Shown in pieces: positions 1-7,021 of a stretch of DNA of 31,956 nucleotides. This stretch comes from an uncultured Clostridia bacterium (GTDB lineage Bacteria > Bacillota > Clostridia > Christensenellales > Aristaeellaceae). The position numbers and the translations under genes are program-made. The stretch's first letter is position 1. Every line of letters begins with the position of its first letter. The stretch covers positions 1 through 31,956 of the forward strand of contig CAKUKP010000029.1 of assembly GCA_934663625.1 (NCBI GenBank). The letters are read 5' to 3'. Below the pieces are notes generated by a model. The model saw only the letters and a program-made list of their open reading frames with translations. It made no database searches and was not told where the DNA came from.

Positions 1-1
1 G

Positions 2-172
2 CTTACCGTTCTGCCGGAGCTGCTGCGCGCGTTCAACGATTACCGTATGCTGATCTACGCCGTCGTGCTGATTCTGGTGATGATCGGCGGCAACAACGAA
101 ACGATTCGCAATGCGCTTTCGAAGCCGTTTAAATGGATCGGTGCGAAGTTCGGCAAGGGAGGGGATCAGTGA
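2..172 (+). CDS. livM: Branched-chain amino acid ABC transporter permease, C-terminal end (partial)
   Basis: Only the last 56 residues are in the window; the gene begins upstream. The visible part holds the LPELLRAFNDYRM segment, which is characteristic of LivM-type permeases, then one hydrophobic membrane span (about residues 18-32 of the fragment) and a basic tail. LivM and LivH form the membrane channel of the high-affinity Leu/Ile/Val importer. The stop codon overlaps the livG start (TGATG), so the two are translationally coupled. The assignment rests on the motif plus the adjacent livG and livF. Confidence 0.85.
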   Translation, partial: LTVLPELLRAFNDYRMLIYAVVLILVMIGGNNETIRNALSKPFKWIGAKFGKGGDQ

Positions 173-1014
173 TGTCACAGAATCGAACCAAAATGGTATC
201 GCCGCCCAGTAACATATTGATTCCGGAGCGCGATCAGCACGAAATGCCGGTGCTGGAGTGTCGCCATCTGGGCATTGAATTCGGCGGACTGAAGGCGGTG
301 GACGATTTCAATCTGACCATCGGCAAAACGGAAATCGCCGGTTTGATCGGGCCGAACGGCGCTGGCAAGACCACGATTTTCAACCTGCTCACGAAGGTGT
401 ATCAGCCCACCAGCGGCGCAATTCTGTTCAACGGAAAGCAGACCACGGGCATGTCCACGGTGCAGATCAACCGCGCCGGTATCGCCCGTACCTTCCAGAA
501 TATCCGCCTGTTTTCCACGCTGAGCGTGGAGGATAATGTAAAGGTGGGTCTGCACAATTCCATGCCGTATACCACGCTGAGCGGCATTTTGCGCCTGCCG
601 TCCTTCTGGAAGAACGAACGGAAGATGCACGAACGCGCGCTGGAGCTGCTGGAAATCTTCGATATGCAGGATATGGCGGATACCGTGGCGGGCAGTCTGC
701 CCTACGGTGCGCAGCGCCGGTTGGAAATCGTGCGCGCGCTGGCGACGAAGCCAAAGCTTTTGCTGCTGGATGAACCGGCGGCGGGCATGAATCCTTCCGA
801 AACGGCGGAGCTGATGAACAACATTCGCAAGATTCGCGATCAGTTCGGCATCGCCGTGATGCTGATCGAGCATGATATGAAGCTGGTTATGGGCATTTGC
901 GAGGGCATCGCCGTGCTGAACTACGGCCGTCTGATCGCCAAGGGCACGCCAGAGGAAATTCAGAAAAACCCCGTGGTGATCGAAGCCTATCTGGGCAAGC
1001 ATAAGGAGGCGTAA
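172..1014 (+). CDS. livG: Branched-chain amino acid ABC transporter ATP-binding protein LivG
   Basis: This is a cytoplasmic ATPase subunit of 280 residues that powers Leu/Ile/Val import together with LivF. Walker A GPNGAGKTT lies at residues 60-68, a signature-like LPYGAQRR at 176-183, and Walker B LLLLDEP with D200/E201. LivG proteins characteristically carry the degenerate S/PYGxQRR form instead of LSGGQ. The start was chosen at the ATG overlapping the livM stop, preceded by AAGGGAGGGG; an upstream in-frame ATG at 133 lies inside livM and has no ribosome binding site. Residues 1-25 extend beyond the usual LivG N-terminus. M25 is a possible alternative start but has only a distant GGAG. Confidence 0.93.
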   Translation: MSQNRTKMVSPPSNILIPERDQHEMPVLECRHLGIEFGGLKAVDDFNLTIGKTEIAGLIGPNGAGKTTIFNLLTKVYQPTSGAILFNGKQTTGMSTVQINRAGIARTFQNIRLFSTLSVEDNVKVGLHNSMPYTTLSGILRLPSFWKNERKMHERALELLEIFDMQDMADTVAGSLPYGAQRRLEIVRALATKPKLLLLDEPAAGMNPSETAELMNNIRKIRDQFGIAVMLIEHDMKLVMGICEGIAVLNYGRLIAKGTPEEIQKNPVVIEAYLGKHKEA

Positions 1015-1016
1015 GG

Positions 1017-1727
1017 ATGAGTCTGTTGCATGTTCAGGATATCCATGTCTACTACGGCAGCATTCACGCCATCAAGGGCATTTCCTTTGATGTAAACGAA
1101 GGCGAAGTCGTTACGCTGATCGGTGCGAACGGCGCGGGCAAATCTACCACGCTGAATACCGTTTCCGGACTTTTGAAGCCCAGATCCGGCGCGATCGAAT
1201 TTGAAGGCAAGAGCATCGTGGGCGTTGCGCCCAACAAGATCGTTTCGCACGGCATGGCGCTCTGTCCTGAAGGCCGGCGCGTGTTTTTGCAGATGACCGT
1301 CGAAGAAAACCTCGAAATGGGCGGCTATACCCGCCCCGCGAGCGAAATCGAAGGCTCCATTCAGGATGTGTACAAGCGCTTTCCGCGCCTGAAGGAGCGC
1401 TATAAGCAGGTGGCGGGCACGCTGTCCGGCGGCGAACAGCAGATGCTGGCGATGGGGCGCGCGCTGATGAGCAAGCCCAAGCTGATGATGCTGGACGAAC
1501 CTTCGATGGGTCTTGCGCCGATTTTGGTAGAGCAGATTTTCGATATCGTGAAGGAATTGAACGCGGCGGGCACCACGATTTTGCTGGTAGAACAGAACGC
1601 CCGCATGGCGCTTTCCGTGGCGGATCGCGCATACGTGCTGGAAACCGGCAGAATTACCATGTCCGGCAACGCGCACGAACTGGCGGAGGACGACCGCGTG
1701 CGCAAAGCGTACCTGGGCGAGGAATAA
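1017..1727 (+). CDS. livF: Branched-chain amino acid ABC transporter ATP-binding protein LivF
   Basis: This is the second ATPase subunit (236 residues, normal family length) of the branched-chain amino acid importer. Walker A GANGAGKST is at 36-44, signature LSGGEQQ at 136-142, and Walker B LMMLDEPSMGLAP with D160/E161. It begins 2 nt after the livG stop with the strong site AAGGAGG, so it belongs to the same operon. It is the last gene before a 12-bp hairpin at 1766-1805. No livJ/livK binding protein is visible, and it presumably lies upstream of the window with livH. Confidence 0.94.
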   Translation: MSLLHVQDIHVYYGSIHAIKGISFDVNEGEVVTLIGANGAGKSTTLNTVSGLLKPRSGAIEFEGKSIVGVAPNKIVSHGMALCPEGRRVFLQMTVEENLEMGGYTRPASEIEGSIQDVYKRFPRLKERYKQVAGTLSGGEQQMLAMGRALMSKPKLMMLDEPSMGLAPILVEQIFDIVKELNAAGTTILLVEQNARMALSVADRAYVLETGRITMSGNAHELAEDDRVRKAYLGEE

Positions 1728-1765
1728 AATAATTCTCAAAAATCTCACGATACATTTGAAAACAG

Positions 1766-1805
1766 TGGGGCAGTGAATAACGGATGCACGTTTTTCACTG
1801 CCCCA
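1766..1805 (+). terminator. Hairpin terminator after livF
   Basis: There is a perfect 12-bp inverted repeat (TGGGGCAGTGAA / TTCACTGCCCCA) with a 16-nt loop, 38 nt after the livF stop. It is followed by TTTCATAT, which is a weak T-tract. It separates the liv operon from the padR promoter. Confidence 0.65.
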
Positions 1806-1838
1806 TTTCATATATCTGCAATTTAACGGATGGTTAAC

Positions 1839-1867
1839 TTGACAAATTATGCTATGCGTTGTATAGT
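1839..1867 (+). promoter_or_regulatory. SigA-type promoter of the padR operon
   Basis: TTGACA (1839-1844) and TATAGT (1862-1867) are separated by 17 bp. This is near-consensus for the housekeeping sigma factor. The start codon of padR is 23 nt after the -10, leaving a short leader with GGGAGG. PadR proteins commonly autoregulate, but I see no clear extra palindrome here. Confidence 0.8.
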
Positions 1868-1890
1868 ATTACGCGAAGGGAGGTATTGCG

Positions 1891-2223
1891 ATGGATGCAC
1901 AGCTGAAACGCGGTTTGCTGGAGGTCTGCGCGCTGGCCGCTATCCGGAACGAAGATTCCTACGGCTATAAGATTATCCGCGATATGCAGCCCTATGTGGA
2001 GGTTTCTGAATCCACGCTGTATCCGATTCTGCGGCGGCTGGAAACGGCGGAACTATTGACCGTGTACAGCCAGGAGCACGGCGGGCGATTGCGCAAGTAT
2101 TATCACATCACAGAAGCGGGGATCGCGCGCCTGTCCCTCTTTTTGGAGGAATGGAAAGAAATCGAATCGATATACAATTTTATTGTGCAGGAGGAAAAGG
2201 GCAATGAACAGAACGGAATTTGA
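1891..2223 (+). CDS. PadR family transcriptional regulator
   Basis: This is a 110-residue winged-helix DNA-binding protein of the short PadR type. The diagnostic blocks are visible: LKRGLLEVCALAAI at the N-terminus, the DSYGYKI recognition region, SESTLYPILRRLE, and a wing ending in GRLRKYYHITEAG. PadR proteins are dimeric repressors, often of membrane or envelope genes. Start: ATG after GAAGGGAGGTATTGCG. Its 3' end overlaps the next gene by 20 nt. The PadR-DUF1700-DUF4097 order is a frequent Firmicutes module, and the regulator probably controls its own operon. Its inducer is unknown. Confidence 0.92.
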   Translation: MDAQLKRGLLEVCALAAIRNEDSYGYKIIRDMQPYVEVSESTLYPILRRLETAELLTVYSQEHGGRLRKYYHITEAGIARLSLFLEEWKEIESIYNFIVQEEKGNEQNGI

Positions 2224-2800
2224 TCGCGCGCTGCGGCGGGGCATCCGCGGTTTGCCAAAGGCGGATATACAGCGATTTTCGGAATACTACGCCGAAATGC
2301 TGGATGATCGCATCGAAAGCGGCATGACGGAGGAAGCGGCGGTCGCGCAGCTGGGCGATCCCGCGGCGATCGCGGCGCAGATTTTATCGGATGCATCGCT
2401 GCCGGAGGTAAAGCGCTGGCAGGATCGGCTGCTTCGCAGGCCGCATGCGTGGGAAGTTGTGCTGATCGTGCTGGGTTCGCCGGTGTGGCTGAGCCTTGCA
2501 CTCGCGCTGTTTTCGGTGGCGCTGGCGCTGTTCGTAGTGATGTGGTCGCTGATCGTGGTGATCTGGGCGATGGAACTGGCGTTCGCCCTTTCCGCGCTGG
2601 CGGGAATCGCATTTGGAATTGCGGCGATCTTTCGCATCAACGCGGGCGTTGGCGCGGCGCTGCTGGGCGGCGGCATATTCTGTGCGGGCGCGATGCTGGT
2701 ATGGTTTGAATTTTCCAAATGGGTAACGGTTTCGCTGCTGCACGCGCTGGGCGGCATGAAAAACAGATGGATGATGAAGGGAAAAAGCGGAGATGAATAA
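2204..2800 (+). CDS. DUF1700 (HAAS-type) membrane protein
   Basis: The protein has 198 residues. Residues 1-65 form the soluble HAAS/DUF1700 head: a FSEYYAEMLDDRIESG helix, then MTEEAAVAQLGDP. The rest carries about four hydrophobic spans (roughly residues 84-106, 108-130, 133-150 and 152-172). The start is the ATG after CAGGAGGAAAAGGGCA inside the end of padR; an upstream in-frame ATG lacks a site. Family members sit beside PadR regulators and are thought to relay or sequester the regulator at the membrane, but no biochemical role is established. It overlaps the DUF4097 gene by 8 nt, so translation is coupled. Confidence 0.88.
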   Translation: MNRTEFDRALRRGIRGLPKADIQRFSEYYAEMLDDRIESGMTEEAAVAQLGDPAAIAAQILSDASLPEVKRWQDRLLRRPHAWEVVLIVLGSPVWLSLALALFSVALALFVVMWSLIVVIWAMELAFALSALAGIAFGIAAIFRINAGVGAALLGGGIFCAGAMLVWFEFSKWVTVSLLHALGGMKNRWMMKGKSGDE

Positions 2801-3731
2801 GTTGATTAAGATTGGTTTGATTTGTATGGCGATCGGCGCGGTGCTGATCGCGGGCGTAGGCGTGATTCACGGCTTTGATTTTCGCGTGCTGGCGGAAAGC
2901 GTTGCCCAGAAAAAGACGTTCGAAATCAATGAACCGTTTGCGGAAATTGAAGTCGGCAGCGACAGCGGCGCGATTCGCGTGGAAAAATCGCGGGATGACG
3001 TATGCCGCGTGGAATGCTGGCAGAGCGAAAATTACGTGTACAATGTGTCCGTACAGGCGGGCAGACTGAAAATCGAGGGCGAACGCAAGGGGCTGTTGGG
3101 GCTGTTCCCCTTGGGCGCGAACGATCCGATGATCTGCCTGTATCTGCCCGAGGGCGCGTATGATAGAATCGATGCGGAGGCCGCCAGCGGCGATATCGCC
3201 ATCGCCGAAGGGATCGCGTTCCGCGATGTGGAATTGCAGACGGCGAGCGGCAATATAACGTTTAATGGCGCTGCGGATGAGCTGCTGGAAGCGCGGAGCG
3301 CCAGCGGCAAAATTCAGATCTTCGGCAGCGCAAATTGCGCCGAACTGCATTCCACCAGCGGCAGCGTGAGCGTGACCGGCGATGTAAAAACAATTCATGC
3401 TCAGACGACCAGCGGCGGCGTGCGTATCGCGGACGGCGCGGTGGAAACGGCGAACGTATCCGCTACGAGCGGCAGCATCGCCTTCGAAAATGTGAACGCC
3501 GAAAGCCTGTCCGCCTCCACAAGCAGCGGCCGCGTGCAATTCATAAATGCCGACGCGCAAAGGATTGATATTGAAACCGTAAGCGGAAGCGTTACCGGCA
3601 CGCTGCGATCCGATAAGATTTTCAACGTGAAAACCACGAGCGGCGATGTGCAAATGCCCCGATCCGCGGCGGGCGGCGGCGAATGCGATATCCAAACCAC
3701 CAGCGGCGATGTGAATATCACCGTAGAATAA
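2793..3731 (+). CDS. DUF4097 beta-strand repeat protein, membrane-anchored
   Basis: The protein has 312 residues. A single N-terminal hydrophobic span (about residues 7-26) acts as a signal anchor, so the rest is predicted to be outside the membrane. From about residue 125 to the end there are at least nine short repeats of the form xTSGxVxI or xASGxIxI, spaced about 18-20 residues apart, as in DUF4097 right-handed beta-helix proteins. The family is labelled putative adhesin or envelope-stress related, and its function is unproven. It is the last gene of the PadR operon and is followed by a hairpin at 3747-3772. The very regular TSG ladder is typical of the family. Confidence 0.88.
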   Translation: MNKLIKIGLICMAIGAVLIAGVGVIHGFDFRVLAESVAQKKTFEINEPFAEIEVGSDSGAIRVEKSRDDVCRVECWQSENYVYNVSVQAGRLKIEGERKGLLGLFPLGANDPMICLYLPEGAYDRIDAEAASGDIAIAEGIAFRDVELQTASGNITFNGAADELLEARSASGKIQIFGSANCAELHSTSGSVSVTGDVKTIHAQTTSGGVRIADGAVETANVSATSGSIAFENVNAESLSASTSSGRVQFINADAQRIDIETVSGSVTGTLRSDKIFNVKTTSGDVQMPRSAAGGGECDIQTTSGDVNITVE

Positions 3732-3746
3732 GTTGATCTTGGCAGT

Positions 3747-3772
3747 GCGTGCAGTTCATAGGAATTGCACGC
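3747..3772 (+). terminator. Probable terminator after the DUF4097 gene
   Basis: A 10-bp inverted repeat (GCGTGCAGTT / AATTGCACGC, one G-U pair) with a 6-nt loop is followed by CATCTTTT. It lies 15 nt after the stop codon and just before the next promoter. Confidence 0.6.
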
Positions 3773-3783
3773 CATCTTTTAAC

Positions 3784-3811
3784 TTGATATTCTTAAAAAT
3801 GAGAATATAAT
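3784..3811 (+). promoter_or_regulatory. Promoter of the accessory cluster with an overlapping palindrome
   Basis: TTGATA (3784-3789) and TATAAT (3806-3811) are 16 bp apart. A perfect 7-bp inverted repeat, ATATTCT-N8-AGAATAT at 3787-3808, spans from the -35 into the -10. A dimeric repressor bound there would exclude RNA polymerase. The likely ligand is the winged-helix protein encoded directly downstream, which would make it autoregulated. Confidence 0.7.
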
Positions 3812-3865
3812 ACGTTTGCAGAATGATCGGAAAGGGGATGATGCCGCGTGGAAATGGCGTAAATC

Positions 3866-4390
3866 GTGATGAATCCGGTTCGGCAGCGGATTTTTCAATA
3901 TCTTCTGATTCATGAAACGGGTACGGTGAAGGAAATTCGAAGGGCGCTGCCGGATATTCCAAGCGCGAGCCTGTACCGGCACATGAAGATTCTGACGGAT
4001 CATGGCGTACTAACCGTGGTGGGTGAAAATCGAATTCGCGGAACGGTGGAAAGCATATATCAATTGAATCGGGGCGCGCTGGAGCTGGATGATGCGGACG
4101 GCGCGCCGGTTCAGATGGCGCTGCTCAGCATCTGCGCATCGTTTGCCCATTATTTTTCCGGTGAAGATGTGGATCCGCGGCGCGATATGCTGATGATGAG
4201 CACCTGCACGCTGACCCTGACGGATGATGTGTTCCGCGATTTTCTGTCGGAAATCAGCAATATTGCCCTGAAGTACATGGAAATTCCGGTGTGCGAGGGC
4301 AGCAAAACGCGGCAGATCAGCCTGATTTCCGCGCTGGCGGACGGGCGGGTGCATCCGGCGAATTCCAGGGGAGAGAAGGCGGACGAATGA
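3866..4390 (+). CDS. Winged-helix (ArsR-like) transcriptional regulator, N-terminus disrupted by a stop codon
   Basis: The protein has 174 residues. Residues 3-62 form a winged helix: NPVRQRIFQYL, a TVKEIRRALPDIPSASLYRHM recognition region split across two helices, and a GTVESIYQL wing. The rest is an uncharacterised effector or dimerisation domain. The start is unusual. The best ribosome binding site, AAAGGGG at 3831-3837, points to GTG 3848. From there the frame reads V-E-M-A, meets TAA at 3860-3862, then continues I-V-M-N-P-V-R-Q-R. Homologs usually read through with a Lys-like residue at that place. Translation can restart at GTG 3866 or ATG 3869 with little loss. The next gene overlaps the stop (ATGA). 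Confidence 0.8.
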   Translation: MMNPVRQRIFQYLLIHETGTVKEIRRALPDIPSASLYRHMKILTDHGVLTVVGENRIRGTVESIYQLNRGALELDDADGAPVQMALLSICASFAHYFSGEDVDPRRDMLMMSTCTLTLTDDVFRDFLSEISNIALKYMEIPVCEGSKTRQISLISALADGRVHPANSRGEKADE

Positions 4391-4572
4391 AGGATGAATT
4401 ATCGGAACTCAAGCCGTTTCTGGATTCGGCGGTTTGGCTGCTGGCTGCGGCGGGCGTTTTGATGCTGCTGGCGAGCGGCATTTTTGCCCTGATGCGTAAA
4501 TGGCGCTATGCGGCGCTGTTGGGCGCGGGCGCGCTTGGCTGCATCGCGGGCGCAATCAATAGGAAGGGGTGA
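4387..4572 (+). CDS. Small two-span membrane protein, unknown function
   Basis: The protein has 61 residues. Hydrophobic spans lie at about 13-36 and 41-57, separated by a short basic loop (RKWR), which suggests a hairpin in the membrane with the loop in the cytoplasm. Start: ATG overlapping the stop of the regulator gene (ATGA), preceded by GGGGAGAAGGCGG; the frame is open further upstream, but only as a shadow of the regulator. I do not recognise the family. Tight coupling to the regulator suggests co-expression. Confidence 0.65.
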   Translation: MKDELSELKPFLDSAVWLLAAAGVLMLLASGIFALMRKWRYAALLGAGALGCIAGAINRKG

Positions 4573-4579
4573 ACGCATC

Positions 4580-4813
4580 ATGCCGAGGGATACGGGCGCG
4601 AAGTGCAAATATGATGCGCTCTGGCGTTACATAGGCGAAAGCGGCGATGCGCAGATGACGCTGACCTTTGATGAAATTCATCGGATCGCGGGCGTGCCGA
4701 TCGATCATTCCTTTTTGAGGTGCAAGCGGGAATTGACCGAATATGGCTGGGCGGTTCAAAAGATTTCGATGAAAGCGCAGACGGTGCTTTTTGCAAAAAC
4801 GATACGGGAATAA
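4580..4813 (+). CDS. Small hypothetical protein, 77 residues
   Basis: This is a compact soluble protein with the pattern KYDALWRYI, LTFDEIHRIAG, HSFLRCKREL, YGWAV and TVLFAK. The layout (KY-L-YL, then L-F-EIE--LG-P, then W-V and a final beta strand) recalls DUF7662-type small domains, but the HRAWW-like block of that family is missing, so I leave the function open. Start: ATG after AGGAAGGGGTGAACGCATC, 7 nt past the previous stop. It lies in the same direction in the accessory cluster. Confidence 0.62.
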   Translation: MPRDTGAKCKYDALWRYIGESGDAQMTLTFDEIHRIAGVPIDHSFLRCKRELTEYGWAVQKISMKAQTVLFAKTIRE

Positions 4814-4836
4814 ACGAAGATACAGGAGAAAAGAAT

Positions 4837-5172
4837 ATGGCAACTACAAAGGAATACATTCGGTTCGTACTGGAACAGTTGGACGGCATTGACGATGTGA
4901 CCTGCAAAAAAATGTTCGGCGAATATATGGTCTACGTTCAGGAAAAGCCGGTGTTGATCGTTTGCGACAATTGCCCGATGGTGAAAAAAGTGCCGGAGCT
5001 TGCCGAGATCATGCGGGACGCACCGGACGGCGTGCCTTACGAGGGCGCGAAGGTGCATTATCAGCTGGATATTGAAAATCGCGAACTGACGCGCGCGGTG
5101 ATCGAAATTCTGGTGCGCGTAACGCCGGTGCCCAAACGGAAAAAGAAAAAGGAGAGCGGGGATATCAAGTGA
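4837..5172 (+). CDS. TfoX N-terminal domain protein
   Basis: The protein has 111 residues. Residues 5-100 match the TfoX/Sxy N-terminal domain: YIRFVLEQLDGIDDVTCKKMFGEYMVYV, read here as two adjoining blocks, then the short CDNCPMVKK stretch. The C-terminus is a basic tail (KRKKKKE). In Gammaproteobacteria TfoX/Sxy activates competence genes. Stand-alone N-domain proteins in Firmicutes have no known role, so a competence function should not be assumed. Start: ATG after ACAGGAGAAAAGAAT; an earlier in-frame ATG at 4720 lies inside the previous gene. Its stop overlaps the next start. Confidence 0.8.
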   Translation: MATTKEYIRFVLEQLDGIDDVTCKKMFGEYMVYVQEKPVLIVCDNCPMVKKVPELAEIMRDAPDGVPYEGAKVHYQLDIENRELTRAVIEILVRVTPVPKRKKKKESGDIK

Positions 5173-6083
5173 ATGACGAAACGATCGCCAAAATCGTAAA
5201 GGCGAGCGGCGTTTCCGCCGGAGAAATGATACTGGTACACTTCTGGGGCGAGGATGCGGACAAGGATATCGCGAACCGCTTTGTCGCTGCGGTCGCCGCG
5301 CTGGGCGCTTCGCCGGTGCTTTTGCAGCAGGCGCGATCAATCAACCGGGATATTTTCAGCGCCGCCCAGGAAAGCTGCTTCGATGAACGGTACTTTGAAC
5401 TGTTTTCCAGATTCGATGCGGTATTGGATGTGTTCGCCTATCAGCCGATCCTACTCGGCTGTGCAATCGAAGAAAAACAGATGGAATTGTATCGCCGGTA
5501 CATGGCGCAGCTTTTCAACCGGCTGGCGGCGTGCAGGCGTTTTGCGCAGATTCGCATCCCGACGAAGGCCAACGCGGAGGAATCCGGCCTCGATTCGCAG
5601 GACTATATCCGGCGCATGGATCGCGCGTATGATGTTGATTACGAAGCCGTTCATGCCGCCTGTTCGCGCGAAATGGAGCGGTTTTCCGGAGCCGGCCGCG
5701 TGGTGATTCACACGGGCGGCGCGTGCGATCTGCACATGGATCTCACGGGGCGCGCATGGCTGATCGACGCGGGCGAGGGCGATCTTCCCTGTGGCGAAAT
5801 CTATATCGCGCCCGTCGAAACGAAAACCAACGGCAGCGTGTTCTTCGAAACCTTCTATCTGGACGATGTAAAGTATACGAATGTGACGCTGCAAATCGAA
5901 AACGGCGAGGTGTGCGGCAGCAGCTGCGATGCAATTGCAAATCGGTTTGCGCAAATGCCGCGGGAAAACCGCATCGTCTGCGAACTGGGGCTGGGCATGA
6001 ATCCGAACGTTACGGATTTATGCGGCTATACCCTGCTGGATGTGGATTTCGTCGGGCGCGCGGAAATCGAGATCGATATTTGA
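5169..6083 (+). CDS. M29 aminopeptidase-like protein, C-terminally short and probably metal-site deficient
   Basis: The protein has 304 residues; M29 enzymes usually have about 360-410. It shows family landmarks: an N-terminal Rossmann-like half, LPCGEIYIAP (E210 at the place of the first metal-ligand Glu) and ELGLGMNPN (E272 at the second). It ends at LLDVDFVGRAEIEIDI, just where active enzymes carry the T-V-H motif and the following H-x-D ligands. Those residues are therefore absent and cobalt/zinc-dependent peptidase activity is doubtful. The start codon is GTG overlapping the tfoX-like stop, with AAAGGAGAGCGGGG upstream. It could have a binding role or be decaying. Confidence 0.7.
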   Translation: MNDETIAKIVKASGVSAGEMILVHFWGEDADKDIANRFVAAVAALGASPVLLQQARSINRDIFSAAQESCFDERYFELFSRFDAVLDVFAYQPILLGCAIEEKQMELYRRYMAQLFNRLAACRRFAQIRIPTKANAEESGLDSQDYIRRMDRAYDVDYEAVHAACSREMERFSGAGRVVIHTGGACDLHMDLTGRAWLIDAGEGDLPCGEIYIAPVETKTNGSVFFETFYLDDVKYTNVTLQIENGEVCGSSCDAIANRFAQMPRENRIVCELGLGMNPNVTDLCGYTLLDVDFVGRAEIEIDI

Positions 6084-6113
6084 CGGCGCGGGCGGAGAAG
6101 GGCGAAGTAGATT

Positions 6114-7013
6114 ATGAAAAGATTTCTGATTATCTGGGTCGGAGAACTTCTTTCCACCATTGGAAGTGGGTTGAGCGCCTTCGGGCTGGGCGTATGCGTC
6201 TACCGGCAGACGGACATGGCGACGGCGACCGCGCTGGTATCCCTGCTGGCGCTTTTGCCAACCGTGCTGCTGGGGCCGCTGGCGGGCGTGCTGGCGGATC
6301 GCTACGATCGGCGCAAGCTGATGATTCTGGGCGACGGCTTATCAGCACTGGGGCTTTTGTACATCCTGCTTTGCATGATGCGCGGCAGGGCGGATCTTGC
6401 GAACATCTGCGTGGGCGTTACGGTCAGTTCGATATTCGCTTCGCTGCTGGAACCCGCCTATCGCGCCACCATCACGGATCTGATTCCGAAGGCGCAGCAT
6501 GCGAAGGCGAGCGGCCTTGCGCAGATGGCGGGATCGGCAAAATTCCTGATTTCGCCGTTTCTGGCGGGACTTCTGATAAAGCATTCGGGCATCGAACTGA
6601 TCCTTTGGATCGACGTGGGCACCCTGCTGATTACCGCATCCGGCTTTCTGTTTTTCATGTGCCTGCCGTTTGCCAATACCTGTCTGGATATTCTGGTGCG
6701 CCAGAACATTCCGAATGAGGCGCAGGGGCGTGCGTGGGGCATGATCGGGCTGATTTCGCAGCTGGGCTATGTGGCGGCAAATGCCATCGTGGGCTATCTG
6801 GCGGATTATGTGTTTGCCCCCGCGCTTCGGGAGGGCGGCGTTTTCTACGGGAATATCGGTCGTTTGATCGGAACGGGCGCGGGCAGGGGCGCTGCGCTGC
6901 TGATTATATTCGGCGGCATATGCATGTGCGTCCTCGCGCCGTGCATCTATCGATCCCGCAGCATTCGATCGCTGGAGAAAGCGCGCGGAAGTGTGCAGAC
7001 AGAAACGAGGTAA
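6114..7013 (+). CDS. MFS transporter with an internal deletion
   Basis: The protein has 299 residues against about 410-430 for the family. Residues 1-175 match the N-terminal half of macrolide-efflux-like MFS proteins, including the loop motif GVLADRYDRRKLM (about 58-70) and EPAYRATITDLIP. Residues 186-280 match the end of such proteins: FANTCLDILVRQNIP, QGRAWGMIGLISQLGY and YLADYVFAPAL. The segment between (remaining TM6 through about TM9) is missing, with the frame kept; the join lies near residues 175-186 (about 6636-6672). Roughly eight spans remain. Start: ATG at 6114 with GAAGGGCGAAG upstream, 30 nt after the previous stop. Transport activity is doubtful. Confidence 0.75.
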   Translation: MKRFLIIWVGELLSTIGSGLSAFGLGVCVYRQTDMATATALVSLLALLPTVLLGPLAGVLADRYDRRKLMILGDGLSALGLLYILLCMMRGRADLANICVGVTVSSIFASLLEPAYRATITDLIPKAQHAKASGLAQMAGSAKFLISPFLAGLLIKHSGIELILWIDVGTLLITASGFLFFMCLPFANTCLDILVRQNIPNEAQGRAWGMIGLISQLGYVAANAIVGYLADYVFAPALREGGVFYGNIGRLIGTGAGRGAALLIIFGGICMCVLAPCIYRSRSIRSLEKARGSVQTETR

Positions 7014-7021
7014 ATGCAAAA

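Noticed and set aside
4837..5172. Competence regulator function for the TfoX-N protein
   Set aside because: Only the N-terminal domain is present and there are no competence genes nearby, so the Gammaproteobacterial role cannot be transferred.
5723..6718. A 331-codon frame overlapping the M29-like and MFS genes
   Set aside because: Composition is Arg/Gly-rich without family motifs, and both genes in the other frames have recognisable conserved blocks.
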